A stretch of DNA of 64,000 bases, taken from assembly GCF_001184025.1 (NCBI RefSeq), contig NZ_BBYG01000010.1, positions 603,554-667,553 of the forward strand. The letters are read 5' to 3'. This stretch comes from Streptomyces maremycinicus. Its GTDB lineage: Bacteria > Actinomycetota > Actinomycetes > Streptomycetales > Streptomycetaceae. The notes below the pieces were generated by a model. That model searched no databases. It was not told the DNA's origin and saw only the letters and a list, made by a program, of their open reading frames with translations. Position numbers and translations under genes: made by a program. Positions 60,898 to 64,000 of the stretch are shown here, in pieces (position 1 is the stretch's first letter; each line of letters starts with the position of its first letter).

Positions 60898-61704
60898 TCA
60901 GAGGAGGCTCGCCGCGTGGTCGGGGACGTAGGTCTGAAGATCCCGCGGCGGGCGCTGATAGCCGGTCGACGGCGGCCGCTCGGGGAGTTCCAGCACCGGC
61001 GGCGGCACCTCGCGGTACGGGACGGAGGACAGCAGGTGGGCGATCATGTTCAGCCGTGCCCGGCGCTTGTCGTCGCTCTCCACCACGTACCAGGGCGCCT
61101 CGGAGATGTCGGTGTGCACCAGCATCTCGTCCTTGGCGCGGGAGTAGGCCTCCCAGTGGGTGATCGACTCCAGGTCCATCGGCGAGAGCTTCCAGCGCCG
61201 CAGCGGATCCTCCAGGCGGCGCCGGAAACGCTCCTGCTGCTCGGTGTCGCTCACCGAGAACCAGTACTTGCGCAGCAGGACCCCGGCCTCGACCAGCATG
61301 CGTTCGAAGATCGGGCACTGGCGGAGGAACAGCTGGTGCTCCTCCTTCGTGCAGAAACCCATCACGTGCTCGACCCCGGCCCGGTTGTACCAGGACCGGT
61401 CGAACAGCACGATCTCCCCGGCCGCCGGCAGATGCTCCACGTACCGCTGGAAGTACCACTGGGTGCGCTCGCGCTCGGTCGGCTTCGGGAGCGCCGCGAT
61501 CCGGGCCACGCGCGGGTTGAGGTGTTCGGCGACCCGCTTGATCGTCCCGCCCTTGCCCGCCGCGTCCCGTCCCTCGAAGACCACCACCAGCCGGGTGCCC
61601 GACGCCCGCACCCACTCCTGCAACTTCACCAACTCGGTCTGCTGGCGCAGCAGTTCCTTCTCGTAGGCCTTGCGCGGCAGCCCCGCCGCCTTCTTGTCGG
61701 CCAT
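60898..61704 (-). CDS. ppk2: polyphosphate kinase 2
   Basis: This 268-residue P-loop kinase moves phosphate between polyphosphate and nucleoside diphosphates. Walker A is GRDAAGKGG (45-53), the Walker-B-like FDRSWYNRAGVE has Asp102, and the lid contains ERTQWYFQRY and PLRRWKLSPMD. The N-terminal KAYEKELLRQQTELVKLQEWV is the PPK2 head. The single-domain length matches class I/III enzymes. In an energy-limited cell it can make ATP or GTP from polyphosphate. ATG at 61704 follows GGTGGAGG. Only 36 bases separate it from the divergent phosphoketolase start. Confidence 0.93.
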   Translation of the reverse strand: MADKKAAGLPRKAYEKELLRQQTELVKLQEWVRASGTRLVVVFEGRDAAGKGGTIKRVAEHLNPRVARIAALPKPTERERTQWYFQRYVEHLPAAGEIVLFDRSWYNRAGVEHVMGFCTKEEHQLFLRQCPIFERMLVEAGVLLRKYWFSVSDTEQQERFRRRLEDPLRRWKLSPMDLESITHWEAYSRAKDEMLVHTDISEAPWYVVESDDKRRARLNMIAHLLSSVPYREVPPPVLELPERPPSTGYQRPPRDLQTYVPDHAASLL

Positions 61705-61740
61705 GCCGCCTCCACCGCCCGATGACTTCCGGAGTCCCTC

Positions 61741-64000
61741 ATGCCCAAGGTCGAACACCAGGACGCCACCGTACTTTCCGACGACGAGCTGCGCACCCTG
61801 GACGCGCACTGGCGGGCCGCCGATTACCTGGCCGCCGGACAGATCTACCTGATGGCCAACCCGCTGCTGTCCGAGCCCCTGCGCCCCGAGCACATCAAGC
61901 CCCGGCTGCTCGGCCACTGGGGCACCTCGCCCGGCCTCAACCTCGTGTACACACACCTCAACCGGGTGATCAAGGCCCGCGGGATCGACGCCCTGTGCGT
62001 GTGGGGTCCCGGTCACGGGGGACCGTCGATCCTGGCCAACTCCTGGCTGGAGGGCAGCTACAGCGAGACCTACCCGGACGTGCCGAGGGACGCGGCGGGC
62101 ATGGCACGGCTCTTCCGGCAGTTCTCCTTCCCGGGCGGTGTGCCCAGCCATGTCGCCCCGGAGACGCCCGGCTCGATCCACGAGGGCGGTGAACTCGGTT
62201 ATTCGCTCTCGCACGCGTACGGCGCCGCCTTCGACAACCCGGACCTGCTGGTCGCCTGTGTGATCGGCGACGGCGAGGCGGAGACGGGTCCGCTCGCCGC
62301 CGCCTGGCACTCCGACAAGTTCCTCGACCCGGTGCACGACGGCGCGGTCCTGCCGATCCTGCACCTCAACGGCTACAAGATCGCCAACCCGACGGTGCTC
62401 TCCCGCATCCCGGAGGCCGAACTCGACGAGCTGCTGCGCGGCTACGGCCACGACCCGATCCACGTGAGCGGGGACGACCCGGCCCAGGTGCACCGGGCCA
62501 TGGCGGCGGCGATGGACGACGCCCTGGACCGCATCGCCGTGATGCAGCGGACCGCCCGCGAGGACGGCGTCACCGAGCGCGTGCACTGGCCCATGATCGT
62601 GCTGCGCACGCCGAAGGGCTGGACCGGCCCCGCGGAAGTGGACGGCGAACCCGTCGAGGGCACCTGGCGCGCCCACCAGGTGCCGCTGGCCGGCGTCCGC
62701 GAGAACCCCGAGCACCTCCGTCAGCTGGAGGCCTGGCTGCGCTCGTACAAACCCGGGGAGCTCTTCGGCGCCGACGGGCGGCCCGTCGCCGACGTCCTCG
62801 CCTGCGTCCCCGACGGCGCCCGGCGGCTCGGCGCCACCCCGCACGCCAACGGCGGCCTGCTCGTCCGGGACCTGCCCGTACCGCCGCTCGACGACTTCGC
62901 CGTGCCCGTCGACAAGCCGGGCACCACCCTGCACGAGCCGACCCGCGTCCTCGGCGACCTCCTGGCCCGGGTGATGAAGGACACCGGCGGACGTCGGGAC
63001 TTCCGGCTCGTCGGCCCGGACGAGACCGCCTCCAACCGGCTCCAGGCCGTCTTCGACGTCAGCGGAAAGGCGTGGCAGGCCGGACACCTTCCGGTCGACG
63101 AACACCTCGAACACCACGGCCGGGTGATGGAGATCCTCTCCGAACACACCTGCCAGGGCTGGCTGGAGGGCTATCTGCTGACCGGCCGTCATGGTCTGTT
63201 CTCCTGCTACGAGGCCTTCGTGCACATCGTCGACTCGATGGTCAACCAGCACATCAAGTGGCTCAAGACCTCGAGGGAGCTGGCCTGGCGCGCGCCCATA
63301 GCCTCCCTCAACTATCTGCTCACCTCGCACGTCTGGCGCCAGGACCACAACGGCTTCTCCCACCAGGACCCCGGCTTCGTCGACCACGTCCTCAACAAGA
63401 GCCCCGAGGTCGTGCGGGTCTATCTGCCACCGGACGCCAACACCCTGCTCTCGGTGGCGGACCACGTGCTGCGCAGCCGCGACTACGTCAACGTGATCGT
63501 GGCCGGGAAACAGCCCTGCTTCGACTGGCTGAGCATGGATCAGGCCCGTGCCCACTGCGCGCGCGGTGCGGGCGTCTGGGAGTGGGCCGGCACCGAGAAC
63601 GGCACCGGCGAGCCCGACGTGGTCCTCGCCTGCGCGGGCGACGTTCCCACTCAGGAGGTGCTGGCCGCCGCCCAGTTGCTCCGCAGGCACCTGCCGGACC
63701 TCGCCGTCCGCGTGGTGAACGTCGTCGACATGACCCGGCTGCTGCCGGGTGAGGAACACCCGCACGGGATGAGCGACTTCGAGTACGACGGCCTGTTCAC
63801 CACGGACAAGCCGGTGATCTTCGCCTACCACGGCTATCCGTGGCTGATCCACCGGCTCGCCTACCGCCGCACCGGCCACAAGAACCTGCACGTGCGCGGC
63901 TACAAGGAGTCCGGTACGACGACCACGCCGTTCGACATGGTCGTGCGCAACGACCTCGACCGCTACCGCCTCGTCATGGACGTCATCGACCGCGTACCCC
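61741..64000 (+). CDS. xfp: xylulose-5-phosphate/fructose-6-phosphate phosphoketolase, 3' end cut by window
   Basis: The visible 753 residues (family about 790-800) form a thiamine-diphosphate enzyme splitting xylulose-5-P or fructose-6-P to acetyl phosphate. Key motifs: [61 protein letters not shown], the ThDP motif [22 protein letters not shown], and [21 protein letters not shown] at 61741 has CCGGAG upstream. With PFL and the dehydrogenase in the same island it offers an oxygen-independent route to acetyl phosphate, and hence ATP through acetate kinase, which may lie beyond the window. Confidence 0.95.
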   Translation, partial: MPKVEHQDATVLSDDELRTLDAHWRAADYLAAGQIYLMANPLLSEPLRPEHIKPRLLGHWGTSPGLNLVYTHLNRVIKARGIDALCVWGPGHGGPSILANSWLEGSYSETYPDVPRDAAGMARLFRQFSFPGGVPSHVAPETPGSIHEGGELGYSLSHAYGAAFDNPDLLVACVIGDGEAETGPLAAAWHSDKFLDPVHDGAVLPILHLNGYKIANPTVLSRIPEAELDELLRGYGHDPIHVSGDDPAQVHRAMAAAMDDALDRIAVMQRTAREDGVTERVHWPMIVLRTPKGWTGPAEVDGEPVEGTWRAHQVPLAGVRENPEHLRQLEAWLRSYKPGELFGADGRPVADVLACVPDGARRLGATPHANGGLLVRDLPVPPLDDFAVPVDKPGTTLHEPTRVLGDLLARVMKDTGGRRDFRLVGPDETASNRLQAVFDVSGKAWQAGHLPVDEHLEHHGRVMEILSEHTCQGWLEGYLLTGRHGLFSCYEAFVHIVDSMVNQHIKWLKTSRELAWRAPIASLNYLLTSHVWRQDHNGFSHQDPGFVDHVLNKSPEVVRVYLPPDANTLLSVADHVLRSRDYVNVIVAGKQPCFDWLSMDQARAHCARGAGVWEWAGTENGTGEPDVVLACAGDVPTQEVLAAAQLLRRHLPDLAVRVVNVVDMTRLLPGEEHPHGMSDFEYDGLFTTDKPVIFAYHGYPWLIHRLAYRRTGHKNLHVRGYKESGTTTTPFDMVVRNDLDRYRLVMDVIDRVP

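Noticed and set aside
61705..63891. Long leftward frame opposite phosphoketolase, in phase with ppk2
   Set aside because: The phosphoketolase motifs are unmistakable on the plus strand, and ppk2 has a proper start with ribosome site at 61704.

Overview
The window is typical high-GC actinobacterial DNA, almost certainly a Streptomyces chromosome: roughly 70% or more G+C, strong third-position G/C bias, many GTG starts, GGAGG-type ribosome sites, and families characteristic of the genus (PrcB, DUF5709, DUF5133, MatB-like synthase, PucR regulators). I see no tRNA, rRNA, CRISPR array, intact insertion sequence or prophage. The left edge cuts a proteasome beta-subunit gene and the right edge cuts a phosphoketolase gene.

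Layout. 0-13 kb is mixed housekeeping and accessory genes: proteasome beta subunit without a following alpha gene, an amino-acid permease operon, DUF5709 protein, SthA transhydrogenase, MMPL transporter, SpoIIE-type phosphatase, GNAT, Gfo/Idh/MocA oxidoreductase and a fold-III PLP decarboxylase. 13.5-14.5 kb holds a secreted cutinase/polyester-hydrolase. 14.7-19.4 kb has two regulators: a large LuxR protein carrying a 36-bp minisatellite, and a PucR protein. 19.7-24.3 kb is a mat-type exopolysaccharide operon (matA-like, matB-like deacetylase/glycosyltransferase, acyltransferase). 24.6-29.7 kb is a complete branched-chain amino-acid ABC importer in the order livF-G-H-M-K. 29.8-32.8 kb has an aldo/keto reductase, an ABC exporter and DUF5133. 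32.9-34.1 kb is a two-gene graspetide (ATP-grasp RiPP) locus. 36-40 kb is a three-subunit molybdenum aldehyde/xanthine oxidoreductase.

41.8-44.3 kb holds a decayed acyl-CoA dehydrogenase tail fused by overlap to a 3-hydroxyisobutyryl-CoA hydrolase (valine catabolism), then a cobalamin riboswitch driving cbtB-cbtA cobalt uptake. 44.5-49.1 kb has a sarcosine-oxidase-like flavoenzyme, a VOC protein, MsrA and a membrane Ser/Thr kinase with an extracellular B-lectin domain.

49.4-64 kb is the most coherent part. It reads as an oxygen/energy-limitation ('dormancy') island: an orphan DevR/OsdR-like response regulator, a cyclic-nucleotide-binding protein, a CBS-BON protein, pyruvate formate-lyase with its activase, a SulP transporter, a DoxX-like protein, two universal stress proteins flanking an alcohol dehydrogenase, polyphosphate kinase 2, and phosphoketolase. 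A recurring palindrome, GGGMC-N4-GGCCC, lies upstream of five units in this island (one copy is looser, and one pair also forms a hairpin). I infer that it is the binding site of the local regulator.

A second theme is an unusual density of short in-phase tandem duplications (12-49 bp), both inside genes and between them, together with at least three decaying genes.
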